Assembly: GCF_003473485.1 (NCBI RefSeq)
Contig: NC_053046.1
Location: 16,316,001-16,380,000, forward strand
DNA: 64,000 nt
Direction of reading: 5' to 3'
Origin: Medicago truncatula
Lineage: Eukaryota > Streptophyta > Magnoliopsida > Fabales > Fabaceae
Shown here: piece by piece, positions 53,286 to 64,000 of the stretch
Layout of the letters: each line of letters opens with the position of its first letter
How positions within the stretch are numbered: the stretch's first letter is position 1
Notes under the pieces: model-generated
The model's database searches: none
Seen by the model: only the letters and a program-made list of their open reading frames with translations
What the model was told of the DNA's origin: nothing
Translations under genes and position numbers: made by a program

Positions 53286-53765
53286 ATAAGGGTTTATTTG
53301 GATTGGCTTATTTTAGTTCATCTACTAGCATAAATTTTGTCAGACTGAACCCACTTAGGTTGGCCTGGTGGTATTGGCTTGGGACCTTGGAGTGTGCTCC
53401 TCCTCAAGGTCTCATGTTCAATTCTCCCCGGTGCCAATTTGCGTGGGCTAGTTTAGGTTCTTCAAAATAAAAAAGTTTTGTGAGACTGTTTGGGAGAACT
53501 TATGAAAACAGCTTATGACAGTTTTCATAAGCTCTTTTCAGTTTATTTTCACAAGTTCTCCAATTTAGCTCATAAAAACAACTTATAGCATATACAAAAA
53601 CAATTTAAGTTATTTTATCTTTTGCTATAAAAATAGCTTATGCAAGCTTATATATAAGCACTTATCAGGATAAGAGCTTGTTCCATAAATAAGCTGCAAA
53701 TAAGCTTTTTATCCAAGAAGGCCCTTGTACTTCTGCTATAAGTGCTTAATTAAGCAATTTATTGA
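53286..53765. mobile_element. AT-rich MITE interrupted by a SINE
   Basis: GTTTATTTGGATTGGCTTAT opens the unit, and many forms of AGCTTATAAGC and AAATAAGC fill the rest, a pattern common in legume MITEs. The SINE at 53348-53475 sits inside it. The outer border on the right is uncertain. Confidence 0.4.
53348..53475 (+). mobile_element. Au-type SINE with 13-bp target duplication
   Basis: TTTTGTCAGACTG (53335-53347) and TTTTGTGAGACTG (53476-53488) flank it. The body has TTGGCCTGGTGGTATTGGC and GTGTGCTCCTCCTCAAGGTC, nearly the same as the copy at 32160. Confidence 0.85.
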
Positions 53766-53769
53766 AATA

Positions 53770-55700
53770 GGGTCTTAATTTGAATTTTTTACAGTATCCT
53801 CCAAAGATATGTGAACACAATGTTGAAAGAGTTTGACCGCGTGGGTAGTATCTTTGATGATATTGGGGGATGAGTAACTTAGTTGATATAAGGGATTAAA
53901 GGAGTTAAAGGTCCATCCAAACCCTGACAAGGGAGAAAATACTAACATAACAATTTTTATTTTTTTTGACAAACTGACATAACAATTAACATACCAACAT
54001 TTGTCATTAAAAAAAAGTATCTTTGATAATCAGTCTCTTAATGATATGTCAACACATTATTTGTGAAGAAGCTCTATACTTACAAAACTACAACGGATTA
54101 AAATTAAATCATATTGTCTTTTACTGTATCTTATGTGTAGTTAAACTTTTGATCTATTTGCAAATATTAAATTTCTATATTTTCTACTGCAATGGTTGTT
54201 GTTGTATTTGCTACTGCAAATTTGATAAATAACCTTTGTACTGAATATTTTTTGTCGGTTGTCCCTTAAAGTTCTATTTCATTTGTCAACCTAATTTTCC
54301 TCTATGATATACACTTTTATTGATGGAATAGTTGGTTTTAAAAATTACGCCAAAATATATTGTTTTAAAAGATGATTGTGCTAATTCAATTGCATTTGGA
54401 TGATAAGTTTTATGCTAGTCCTCTTTATGGTTGCCAATAGTTGGTTTCATGTAAGCCTTGTGTGCTTTGGTGGGACACTTATATGGTTTGCGATTGAGCG
54501 AGTAGATGATGACTTGAATGTGTTCGCCTCTTGAGTGAGAATTGATAATGTTCCTTGACGTGTGTTTAAAGTTAGAATGGTTCTGAAGTTAAATAGAAGT
54601 GTCAAGTGTACATACATGTGCATCATAGTAACTGTGTAATTGTCAAAGTGTTATGCGAATACGATTAAGTGAGCCTTATGCTATGTGAACAATGTGAGCT
54701 TTACTCTAAATGCTCTGATTATGATACTAGGGGGGATTTTAGTGTTATGTTCTGTCTTGTTTCTCTCTATTTGGTTATGTTAAAAATATTGTTGGATCAT
54801 TCCGCGTGTTTGAGAGAATCGATCCTTTGGATCATCTTACTAAATGATTTTGAGAACTTCATTTGATATTAACTGTGATGCATGTATGCGACTAGTGGTA
54901 TCTTAAGCCTACGTGCATTCTGTCAACTCTATTTTTCATGTCTTGTGGTTCGCGAGAAGCTGCAGCTCGCTTGTTTCACATTTTCCTCTGCCTAGTACTA
55001 CTCAGCTGACAAATATTTTGATCCTCGACCATTTTCACTATATCTTTCAAAGCTGGGTGTGCACAATCTTCACTCTCTGTCTGGAGGGTATCAGAGTATA
55101 ATATTTATTTATGCCAATTGTACATAATGATTTTTTTTTTTTGAAAGGTAAATGTTAGTAGTTAATAAGTTATTTTGTTAGATTAATCTTATTCGTCTGA
55201 GTTTGAACCCACAATCTTCAACTCATTTTCCTTTAACTCAAATAAGTTGAGCTATTCAACTCCTTTGGTAGTGTTTCTTCCATCTAGCACTCTTTTGTTA
55301 AGTGTGGTTCTTGGCATAATAACTAGAAGCATTTCGCCACATAGGTGCATAAGTTAATTTTCTATTTTGGCCTAGATGGAAGATTAATTGCACCAAACTA
55401 AAAGTTCCAAATAAAGCAAACACCATATATGTAAATCATGCCAAAGAAGAGTAACACATCGACAAATTAAAGTGAAGTAGGATATTAATAATAATCTGGA
55501 AAATTCAAACTTCATAAACATAATAACAACAATCGATTTACTTTAATGACTGGTACATTAAAATGGAAAATCATTATCATTCTACGATTAGTTCTCCCAA
55601 TGTGAAAGCAGCGAAGTAAAGAAATACTTCTCTCCATTTGCATTCTGCATTACGTTGAATAGTTGCTTGATACTTGTTCAAATTTTCAAGGCTATAAATG
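53770..55700. other. Intergenic, no gene seen
   Basis: AT-rich. A SINE-like stretch with GTTTGAACCCAC and ACTCAAATAAGTTGAGC lies at about 55165-55262. No recognisable protein domain in any frame. Confidence 0.4.
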
Positions 55701-55717
55701 CTTTGAAAGAATTGATA
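55580..55717 (-). pseudogene. Former C-terminus of the first TIR-only gene
   Basis: Beyond the TAA the minus strand still reads YQFFQSIYSLENLNKYQATI then QRNAE, which matches FQFHESTTRLVDLNNYNATV in the second gene. The frame shifts near 55625. This shows that the stop is derived. Confidence 0.75.
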
Positions 55718-56453
55718 TTAGAGTTTAGCAAGATTCATGATCTTCTCAATCTTACGATCTAGGTCACCATCATTTACTCGATTTAGTTTTTCTATTACAT
55801 CCTTTGCAATTTTCTCAAGAAGTTCAGATTCCATCCTGCTTTCACAGTCAGAAATTGCAATATTTTGGAGATTAAAAGTCGACGAAATATTTTATAGAAA
55901 CTCAAATGAAAGTCAGTTGTTTTTATCGGAAGTAAAAACATATTAAACCTTTGAAAAAAAGTAGTTACCTGTTAACTGAGCATTCCCAACCAGAAATATT
56001 GGCTGCTTCTCTTAAAGCATGTCTCCATGTTTGAACCTTCTCCAGTTTTCCCTGAAATTGTTTCTCATGTTTAACAAAAGCTTCAGCATAACTTCCTGTT
56101 TGGTTGCGCACATGAGATGGATCTATATCATAGAAAATCGGCAAAAGAATTTGCCCCTTCATCTTCTTACATTCCAGTATTTTCACGAGCTCATCCAAAC
56201 ACCACTTAGAGTTTCCGTAGTTTTTTGAAAATATAACAATGGAAACCTTTGCCTCCTCAATGGCCATAAGAAGTGTGGACGATATCTCATCCCCTCTTTG
56301 AAGATTGTAATCTATATATGTTCCGACCTTAAGTCTGGTCAAAGTGGCGTGAAGATGGCTAGTGAAGGTGTAGCGTGTGTCCTCACCTCTAAAGCTGAGG
56401 AACACTTGACCATGCTTTTGGTGATGAGGAGGGAAAGAGGTTGACCATGACAT
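55718..56453 (-). CDS. TIR-only protein, first copy, truncated by a nonsense codon
   Basis: Exons 56453-55969 and 55835-55718 join in frame to 200 codons plus stop (donor AACAG|GTAACT, acceptor AAAGCAG|GATG). The TIR domain (about 14-160) has FLSFRGEDTR (18-27), FTSHL, the BB-loop RGDEIS (53-58), FSKNYGNSKWCLDEL (75-89) with the putative NADase Glu at 88, and PIFYDIDPSHVRNQTGSYAEAF. The short exon 2 is helical (MESELLEKIAKDVIEKLN). No NB-ARC follows. Compared with the copy at 61951-59578, CAA has become TAA at 55720-55718, and similarity continues past it for at least 25 codons, so about 75 residues are lost. Family role: TIR proteins make NAD-derived immune signals; whether this one does is unknown. 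Confidence 0.85.
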
Positions 56454-56957
56454 GTTTATTGGTTATCTAGCTTAACAGTAAGGAGAAAATGGTGATATGA
56501 ATGAAAATTTTAAATCTAGCTTCATGTGAATTTAAACACTAAGTGAAGTTATTGTTATAACAACATGGTTTAGTTATGTGAGAACCTAATAAAAGAATGA
56601 ATTATGAACCTTCCTACCAAGTCGGGCTCTTCCTAGGTTAGGGTATATTCTTAACTTTATGTGTGACACCGACAAATGGAAAAAATTAATAATAATTATT
56701 CAAGGTCGTCGAAAAAATATATATTAAACTGTCAAATTTATATATTTGTGGGTAAATGTAACCTAACCTAACTACGCTTGACCAAAGTTCAAATCTTTGT
56801 TGGCATATTCACATTGTGTTTACATTATGTTATTAATAAACATTTTTATTAGAAATGTGTAATAGTTTAATAGTGTTGTATTTTTTTTTTTTTAAATTGG
56901 TATACAAATATTTTATATGATAGCATAAATAAAAAAAATGTAAGTACCAATTATCTC
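56454..56957. other. Upstream region of the first TIR-only gene
   Basis: Promoter is expected in the first 300 bases. The remainder is AT-rich with no gene seen. Confidence 0.4.
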
Positions 56958-58137
56958 TAGAGCTGTCAAATGGGCTGGCCTGACCCAGCCCGTCTCTGCC
57001 TGGTGGGCCAGCTCGTATAAATGGGTTTGAGTGGGTCGGCCCAATTCATTCATGGGCTATCAAAACTGAGCCAAGCCCAATTAGTAGTGGGCTACACGGC
57101 CTGATAGGCTAGCCCGACCCATATTTCAAAATGTATTATTTTGTTTTTTTTAGAAAATAATCGATGGAATGAACAATAAAGCTACATATCACATTTTTTT
57201 TAATAGAAACATATTACTTAAATTATTATACATCAACTAAATCACATGTCTTCGTAAACTTAGTTAAATTATATATAAAACGTCTATTAAATCAACATCC
57301 ATAAGGATAAATAGCACAAAAGAATCAAATGCAAAAGTAGAGTATTTATCATAACTCACAAAGTGAACCTTGAAGACAACAAAATTCAATATTACATAAT
57401 AAAATAATTCACTCTTACTTAATAAAACTATTTATAAACTATTTTGAAAATTGATGTATACACATTTGATACAACTGAAAAACACATGTAAAAGACAAAA
57501 AGCCCCGCGGCAGTTAGCTGCCGAATTGTTGAAAGAACTGGCGGCAATTAACTGTCAAGGAATCCATCGACAGTTAACTGCCGATGCGCTCCTGGTACAG
57601 ATCTGGCAGAAACTCTCTCATCCATTATTACTCTCAATCTCCAAAATTTTCCAAATCTCTCTCAAAATCTCTCTAAAAGCCGCAACCAAATTTAGTAACA
57701 CTATGATTACTATGATTACTTGTGGCATGTTACTTACTTGTAAGTTAATAACACTACAATTAATCCTAAATCTACTAAAATTTTGGAGAAATTTTGAGAG
57801 ATTTTAGTAAATTTTGGATGGGTTCCTCGACAGTTAACTACCGCCGGTTCTTTCAACAATTCGGCAGTTAACTGCCGCCGGAGCTTTTCGTCTTTTACAT
57901 GTGTTTTTCAGCTGTATCAAATGTGTATACAATAATTTTTAACAATTTTTATTTTTTAATAGGGCCACCCTGCAAGCCCAACATCCTAGCCCAAGTCGGC
58001 CCATCTAAAATGTAGGCCCGATGGGCTGGTCCAAAAAGATAGGGTCGTTTTTTCATGTCTTTTTTACGGCCCGACCCACACTAAAATAGAGATCCGAAGG
58101 GCCAGTATGATGGGCCTGATCCATTTTGACAACTCTA
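56958..58137. mobile_element. hAT-like element with nested fold-back
   Basis: The ends AGAGCTGTCAAATGGG and, as the reverse complement, AGAGTTGTCAAAATGG are inverted. Both sides are rich in GGGCC and GCCC phrases that pair with each other. AATTATCT and AATTATGT may be an eroded 8-bp duplication. No transposase frame is seen. The fold-back at 57455-57931 is inside. Confidence 0.5.
57455..57931. repeat. Fold-back element, arms about 110 bp
   Basis: TGTATACACATTTGATACA, then AAAACACATGTAAAAGAC, GCAGTTAGCTGCCGAATTGT and TGAAAGAACTGGCGG on the left are all mirrored on the right down to TGTATCAAATGTGTATACA. The inner part is also partly palindromic (AAAATTTTCCAAATCTC and AAATTTTGGAGAAATTT). Fragments of the same family are at 35885-36010. 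Confidence 0.8.
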
Positions 58138-58147
58138 ATTATGTGGG

Positions 58148-58230
58148 AACTCAGTTGGGTTGGCTTGACGGTATTGGTTTGGAACCTAGAAGTGTGCTTC
58201 TTCTGAAGGTCTCAGGTTGGATATAATTTT
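58148..58230 (+). repeat. Degraded Au-type SINE
   Basis: GTTGGCTTGACGGTATTGG and GTGTGCTTCTTCTGAAGGTC match the two better copies at 32160 and 53348. Confidence 0.6.
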
Positions 58231-58359
58231 TGGAGTTGTATCATACTACATATCAACAAGCCTCAAAACTGTCTTGCTTAAATTTGGATCCACAAGCTGA
58301 ATTGCAAGCCTAAGAACATGACAACACTTGGGAGCTAACATTTCTCCCTTTTGGAAAGA

Positions 58360-59180
58360 AACACATTAGTTGTAAATGAGTTTACAAGATTGAGTACAAG
58401 TCTGGTGGACCCATAGAACGATATAAAGCTCGCCTTGTTGCGGAGTGTTACACTTGGATTGGAGGTATTGACTTTATGGGAACTTTCTCACCGGTGTACT
58501 TTTTCTACTTCTTGCCATTGCAACCACCCAATATTGACATCTCCATCAATTGGATGTCAACGATACATTCATCCATGGTGAATTGGATGAGAAGGTCTAC
58601 ATGGTGGTTCCTCCCTTTTATTCTCATCATGCTCTTAACCAAGTTTATACCGACTCTTGAAGTCTCTTTATGGTCTCAATCAGGTCAGCAAGTTATAGCT
58701 TGCCATGCCCGTCTTCCTTCCTCACCTCTCTTGGATATGCTCAATCACAATCTGGTCACTCCTTGTTTACTAAAATTCATAATCAGAAGAACTTTACTGT
58801 TATACTTATCTTTGTGGATAATCTCATTCTGCCAGGGAATGATTAGCAGAAATTACCCTTGTGAAGAACCAATTAGATAGTTCTTTGCGGCTCATTCTTA
58901 GTTCTCTTTGTATTTCAATGTGCCAACGTCAATATGGCTCAAATTTATTGATTGAAACTGGTGTCTTGGGTGCTAAACGGGTGTCTACACCCATGTTTAT
59001 GTCTTCGCACTCGTCTTCCGCTGAAGAGTCTCCTTTTGTGGACCCTAGCTGATGTTCTCGTCTCATCAGGAAGCTTCTATATCTAATTACAATACGTTCT
59101 GACTTATAGTTTGCAGCACATCAGCTTAGCCAGTACATGTTCGGTATTACATCAAATAGGCACCATCTCAGGTTTTATTT
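58360..59180 (+). pseudogene. Copia reverse transcriptase (RVT_2) remnant
   Basis: Reading across three frames gives the RVT_2 order: GKKHISCKWVYKIEYKSGGP, ERYKARLVAECYTW, FMGTFSPV, then LHQLDVNDTFIHGELDEKVY and MVVPP, with KSLYGLNQ near 58661. Stops and frameshifts throughout. No LTRs were identified around it. Confidence 0.65.
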
Positions 59181-59577
59181 TTCTCTGCTTACTCGGCCTT
59201 GAAAATCAAATCATTCACTGATAAACACATCCGTCCTTACAAGATAACATAGGTTACTGGCTGTTCGAATTGAACAGTATATGTAACTCTACACTATATT
59301 TTATACAATACCATTTTCTTTTATCTTTATTTCTTGTTTCGTGTAGTTTTACATTTACATTTTCTTCTATTTTACTTTGTCCACTAATAGTCACATGTTT
59401 ATTGTGTTGTAAACTAATAAAACTTGTAGCATTAAACAGTAATATATTAATCTTTCAAGTTCATTTGTTGTTGGAACTTGGAAGGATATATTTCCTCACC
59501 AACATCTATCATACACCACAAATTAAAACCTTGCAAAATTAATAACAATTCCTCAGAAAACTAGTACATTAATTAGC
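59181..59577. other. Intergenic, no gene seen
   Basis: AT-rich, between the Copia remnant and the 3' end of the second TIR-only gene. Nothing recognised. Confidence 0.4.
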
Positions 59578-61951
59578 TTAAAATAGAAACAACTTTTTTT
59601 TCTTTTTCTTCTTTTCGGTTAGCGGAACTAAATTATTATTGTTTGATGAGTTCTCTAAATGTGAAAGCATATCTGGTGACAAGCGAAGCAAACGAAGACT
59701 TCTCTCCATTTTAAGTTCTGTGATACGTTTAACAGTTGCATTATAGTTGTTCAAATCTACAAGTCTAGTTGTGCTTTCATGGAACTGAAATTGGAGCTTC
59801 GCAAGTTCCTCATACTTACCAATCTGTTGATCTAGGTCTCCAACATATACTCCATTGATCTTGTTTAGTACATCCACAGCAATTTCCTCAACCAATGCCA
59901 ATTCTGTTCTGTACACAAACATCAAGAAAAATACAGCACATGTAAAGATCTCAAATTTCACAACGGAATAAACCAATCATAAACAATTCTAAGTTGCCAA
60001 AATGATAGACAGTTAGCTGAATGAGAGGTTGACACCACACTTAAAAGTGTTCAACATTCAGTTTTCCATCTCCCCCTCAACCAACCAAAAGCTTTTCTAT
60101 CCACTTGTACTTGTCCTGTCGTTGCCGATCTGATCGGGACACGCCAAATGAACACCCTTGGTCAATAAGACTTTCAACACAAGGAGCCGGTCGATCATCA
60201 CATTGGATCACTACTAAAAAAACAAAAATTAGTGAGGGAAAACATGAAATTCCTCTCTATTTCCGTCACTAATTTCCCTCCCTAATTTTGCCTTTCCTAG
60301 TAGTGGGAACTTGAACAAGGGTCCATGCGATCATCATATCGGAACTTGAATAATCATACAAGTGAGTATGGTTGTTAAACTTGCGAGTCTATGATGGGTT
60401 TATGAATCTAGAAGGCACAAACGAGTGGAATCACACATATAATCTTTTTTGAGCTAGATCGACATACTCGTGTAGACTCGCGAGTCTATGATGAGTTTAT
60501 GAGTCTAAGTTTTATTGAAAAAACAATTTGTTTCTGAAAAGAGCTCAAACTAAACAAAATTTGAAAGGAAACAAACTTATAATCCTTTTAATTTCTTTTT
60601 CGATCTCACTCTCAATTTAGAAACAAATCTCTCACTTTCACCAAAGATACAAGAATTCAGGTCATACTCACCTTCGCTGACGACATTTTCTTCTTCCTTC
60701 ATCGACGACGACGTTCTCTTGCTGTGTATCGAAATATTGTTGAAATTGATGTTGCTAATAATGATGCTCAATGTGGTGGTAGAGGGAATGTTGAATTAGA
60801 TGGAAGTTAAGATAATCCAAGTTAGGTTACAGTCAATGATGAATAAGGTGTTTTATCTAGGGATGAATTTGATATGATAGTCAGAATGTTGGTGAAGATG
60901 ATAATGACGATGGTTGTCATTTTGATGATGAACAAGATTTTTACATAGGCATTTTATGATTTTTGGGTATATACAGTAGCCAATTAGAAAGTAATTAGGA
61001 CCTTATCTACATACTTTTCTACATTGCTTGCTCTAATATTTTTTTTTTGTTAAAAAGTTTGTTATTAAGTTTGAAGTTCTATTTTTTATGATAATTGGTG
61101 TTCTATCATAAATATATATGTCATTTATGTGTCACTTTAATATTTTTTACAGTCAATTTTAATTTTTCATAAACTCATACGAGTCTACAAGTCAAGTTTA
61201 TCAGTCGAGTGTCTACATACCCTTTTCGAGGCTATGTAAACTCGCGAGTCTGACAACCTTACAAGTGAGTTTAAACAATCATATCAGGCCTTGACCAAAA
61301 TAAAAAAAATAGTGAATTGGTTAGTTCCATGTTCAACATTGGACTGGTCTGTTCATTGGATTATTAGAATATTGTTATCAAGGCTCATTTTCACTTATAA
61401 ATGAAAAACTTAAACCAAAATAATGACGAAAGAAGTTGATTGCTATAAAGTTACCTATTGACATTACAATCCCAACCAGCATAATTTGCAGCTTCCAACA
61501 AACCATTCCTCCATTCTTGCACCTTTATCTTCCCCTCAAAGTTGTTCTCATGCTTAGCAAAAGCCTCAGCATAGCTTCCTCTCTGGTTCCTAACATCAGA
61601 AGGATCAACGTCATAGAAAACAGGCACTACAATTTGCCCTTTCATCTTTTTAATTTCGAGTATTTTCATAAGCTCTTCCAAACACCATTTTGACACCGCA
61701 TAGTTTTTAGAGAAAACAATAACGGAGAGCTTGGCTTCTTCGATGGCCCTAACAAGGGTGGTTGGTATTTCATCACCACTATTAAGATCATTGTCTATAT
61801 AGGTTCTTATATCTAATCTTTTCAAAGCACCATTAAGATGGCTTGTGAAATTGTTGCGAGTATCCTCACCTCTAAAACTAATAAACACTTCGTGCTTTTC
61901 TAGAGGAGCATTGTTGAATGAAGAGGAGGAAGATGAATATGACCATGCCAT
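59578..61951 (-). CDS. TIR-only protein, second copy, two exons
   Basis: Exons 61951-61455 and 59908-59578 join in frame to 275 codons plus stop (donor CAATAG|GTAACT, acceptor TGTACAG|AACAG). A Ser-rich start precedes the TIR domain (about 20-165): FISFRGEDTR (23-32), FTSHL (35-39), BB-loop SGDEIP (58-63), FSKNYAVSKWCLEEL (80-94) with the putative NADase Glu at 93, and PVFYDVDPSDVRNQRGSYAEAF. Exon 2 gives a helical extension (LALVEEIAVDVLNKI, then KYEELAKLQFQFHES and MERSLRLLRLSPDML) ending in an Asn run and a Lys run. No NB-ARC or LRR. Family role: TIR-only (TX) immune protein that may cleave NAD or support TNLs. The 1.5-kb intron holds a mini-CACTA and a hAT element. It is the intact partner of the truncated copy at 56453. 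Confidence 0.88.
60209..60305. mobile_element. Mini-CACTA MITE, 97 bp
   Basis: It starts CACTACTAAAAAAAC and ends TTTCCTAGTAGTG, the CACTA terminal signature. AATTAGTGAGGGAAA and TTTCCCTCCCTAATT pair inside. The 3-bp duplication expected for CACTA elements is not visible (GAT and GGA). It lies in the intron of the second TIR-only gene. Confidence 0.65.
60367..61261. mobile_element. hAT-type element with 8-bp duplication
   Basis: A perfect CAAGTGAG lies on both sides (60359-60366 and 61262-61269). The ends TATGGTTGTTA and, as the reverse complement, TAAGGTTGTCA are inverted, followed by the related CTTGCGAGTCT and CTCGCGAGTTT. 60880-60960 reads as an acidic tail (GDDNDDGCHFDDEQDF-like) such as hAT transposases have. 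It is non-autonomous. Confidence 0.75.
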
Positions 61952-62613
61952 AATAATGCTAATGTGTATTTGACTATAGTTACTAGAGTATATAGGTAAA
62001 ACTACGAATAATCGTTGTTTCCGACAACTCAGGCCTCAGGGTTTGAATTTTATGGTTAATTCGATGTACGACCCCGGTACTTATAATATTTACAAGCAAA
62101 AATAATTGGATGTCCACCCGTGTGATGCACGGGTTAATTTTAGGAGATTTTTATTGTTTATGATGTGAATATCTTATTTTATTGAATGATGAGAATATTT
62201 ATGATGTGAATGTCATTTTTTATAGAACTATGAGAATATTTACAAAAAAGATGGGGTGCAAAATCGCTCAAAAAAAAGTTGATGCAAAATCGCACAATTA
62301 GCAAAATATAGGGGGGAAAAGTGCAATTAAGCCTAAAAATAAAAAGGAAATACATACTTAACTAATAAATAGACATCGTACTGTTCTCGTGAGCTTAACT
62401 AAGTTGGTACGAACAATGCATTAATATATGCAAGATCCGGGATTAAAATCCAGCCACCACAAAATAAGAAAATAGACAACGTACATATACGAATGCAATT
62501 ACTTACAATGTCTTGACTTATCAAAGTGCCCTTATTTATAAAATATTAAACCAACTACAATATAAAAAAAATATAAAAGAGAAAATAGCGCTTAGAAGAC
62601 TTTTTTTATCAGT
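61952..62613. other. Promoter of the second TIR-only gene and repeats
   Basis: The first 150 bases should be promoter. 62110-62245 (GATGTCCACCCGTGTGATGC, then TTTTATTGTTTATGATGTG) recurs at 63590-63775 as a direct repeat. 62385-62462 is a SINE-like stretch with GTGAGCTTAACTAAGTTGGT and an eroded B-box (GGGATTAAAATCC). Confidence 0.5.
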
Positions 62614-63088
62614 TCTCACATTAATAGTATATATATAAAGTAAGGTTTTTTATGCCACGTGTCATTTCCACGTATATTCGCAATATTTTTATTATTTTTT
62701 TATTTTTTAAAACCAATATTTGATTTGGCATAAATATCTCAACAAACTTTTGATCTTATCTATTAAATATTTTACTTACTTTTTCATTGATTCCTAAAAT
62801 TTTATGTAACAGAAATATCTCAACAGAAATAACACAAATTCCTAAAAGTTAATTTTATTATATATGTGTTAATATTTTTACTAAATCCAATTAATTTTAT
62901 CTGTATGTGCATCTATAAATTAACGAGTATTTTATAATATGGTATATTTTATTATGTTTGTTTGTATTTTTATTAAGATATTCATCCTATTCCAATCCGT
63001 GATAAATTTTATTTGCGAATAACATACATATAATTTTTTTATCTTCTTGAATATGTCTAACCCGGGCAACGCCAGATAAATACACCAG
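62614..63088 (+). mobile_element. Possible non-autonomous Helitron
   Basis: It starts TCTCACATTAATAGTATATA, like many plant Helitron 5' ends. Its 3' side has a GC-rich GGGCAACGCC hairpin and ends CACCAG before T, close to the usual CTAG|T end. There is no terminal inverted repeat or duplication, as expected. The end differs from consensus by one base, so the call is tentative. Confidence 0.4.
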
Positions 63089-64000
63089 TAGTAAATAACA
63101 ACATAAGAATTTGAAAAATAAAAAACCTATCGTTATTTTATGCAATAACAAAAACAAAACAAAAATCTTAGAAGACTTCTTAGTTCTCTCAACAGTAAAT
63201 CAAATTTTTTATAATTGAGTGTAACTCTATACTAACCCTAATATTCCCACTTGACCTTCGTGTAATTTGAAAAAACAAAAGGATTTTCAAAAATTAAAAA
63301 TGAATCAAGTTTTTATATTCGATTGTAACTCTATACTATTCCCACTATTTTCACAGGACCTTCGTGTGATTTGAAGGTACAAAAGGGTTCTAAAAAAATT
63401 AAAACTGAATAATATTTTAATAATTGAGTGTAATTTTATACCAATCCTAACAAAAACGCAAGAAAGAGAAAATTTGCATTTTGTTTTAGATTTGTGTTCC
63501 CTTTTTTTGTTCGTTTTCTGAATGTGGTTATACCGGTAAAGTGCAGAATGTAAAGATACACGAAAAAGAATATAACACCTCGTTTTAAGAGACGTCCACC
63601 CGTGCGATGTGCGGGTCAATTCTATAATATTTTTATTGTTTATGACATGAATATCTTATTTTATTGAATGATAAGAATATTTACGATGTGAATGTTTTTT
63701 TTTTTTTTTTATTTATATAGAACTATGAGTATATTTACGATGTGAATATTTTTTGTATAGAACAATGAGAATATATATCAAACTATATTTTATTAGTATC
63801 TCTCAAAGTATTTTCATAAACAACAAAACCTATTTTAAATTTAAAGAGATCCATCTACTGATGAAAATAAAAGGCCTCTTGAATTAAAAAGTTCAATACT
63901 TGAATTATGTTAGTTACTATTGTTGAACCTTGGAGTTTTATGTGACCGTTACCATTGTTGTTGATCCAGTATTATATGTTTACTAAGTGCTGACTACGTG
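63089..64000. other. Intergenic, no gene seen
   Basis: AT-rich. Two related stretches near 63218 and 63320-63440 (TGTAACTCTATACTA, CCTTCGTGTAATTTGA/CCTTCGTGTGATTTGA) form an old direct repeat. 63590-63775 is the second copy of the 62110 repeat, with the palindrome CCCGTGCGATGTGCGGG. Confidence 0.45.

Noticed and set aside
54669..54866. 65-codon hydrophobic frame
   Set aside because: No start context, no similarity, in AT-rich intergenic DNA; not supported as a gene.
55737..56228. Plus-strand frames opposite the TIR gene
   Set aside because: Antisense shadows of the first TIR-only gene.
57455..57931. Plus-strand 118-codon frame across the fold-back
   Set aside because: It spans an inverted repeat and has no domain; a chance frame.
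58476..59052. Two separate small proteins
   Set aside because: They are wrong-frame readings of the decayed Copia reverse transcriptase.

Overview
This is a plant nuclear window, AT-rich and gene-poor, most like a legume of the Medicago/Trifolium group. The evidence is legume-type CNL and TIR resistance genes, Au-type SINEs, DUF569 genes, plant-type LINEs, DD39D mariner-like transposase and many MITEs. The species is an inference. Host genes make up only a small part; most of the rest is layered transposable elements.

Layout. (1) 1-5784, minus strand: a CC-NB-LRR (CNL) gene cut at the window edge. Its first exon (5485-5784) and the next coding piece (1-74) are separated by 5.4 kb that is a nest: a Copia element, a LINE inside its 5' LTR, and a gag-only LTR element inside the LINE. 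(2) 7884-11099, minus: an intact 1071-codon CNL. (3) 11.4-21 kb: MITEs, fold-backs, a broken transposon-associated ORF, an ORF1-only LINE with target-site duplication (TSD), and three LINE 3' ends. (4) 22.2-30.9 kb: two DUF569 genes, the first ending after exon 1 and the second with three exons, separated by MITEs, several with 9-bp TSDs. (5) 32.1-34.9 kb: a duplicate of the promoter, 5' UTR and first codons of the plastid gene at 49.5 kb, split by younger insertions and joined to a mutated MULE-type OTU fragment. (6) 37149-41389: a complete mariner-like element with near-perfect TIRs and TA duplications. It carries a three-exon transposase gene and a convergent second gene, and ends 198 bp before the start codon of a second intact CNL (41588-45148). 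(7) 47.2-52.3 kb: a solo LTR, a MULE-type MITE and a two-exon plastid membrane protein gene (Sm_multidrug_ex family). (8) 55.7-62 kb, minus: two two-exon TIR-only genes, the first truncated by a nonsense codon, with Copia, hAT and CACTA debris between and inside them.

How it works together. Three CNLs and two TIR-only genes in 62 kb form a mixed immune-receptor cluster, in which transposons have changed promoters, introns and reading frames. The points most worth checking are the transposon-derived intron of the first CNL, the two-gene mariner element beside the third CNL, and the duplicated plastid-gene promoter, whose two copies act as empty-site controls for several insertions. All exon joins were made by eye from splice consensus and frame; no database search was run.
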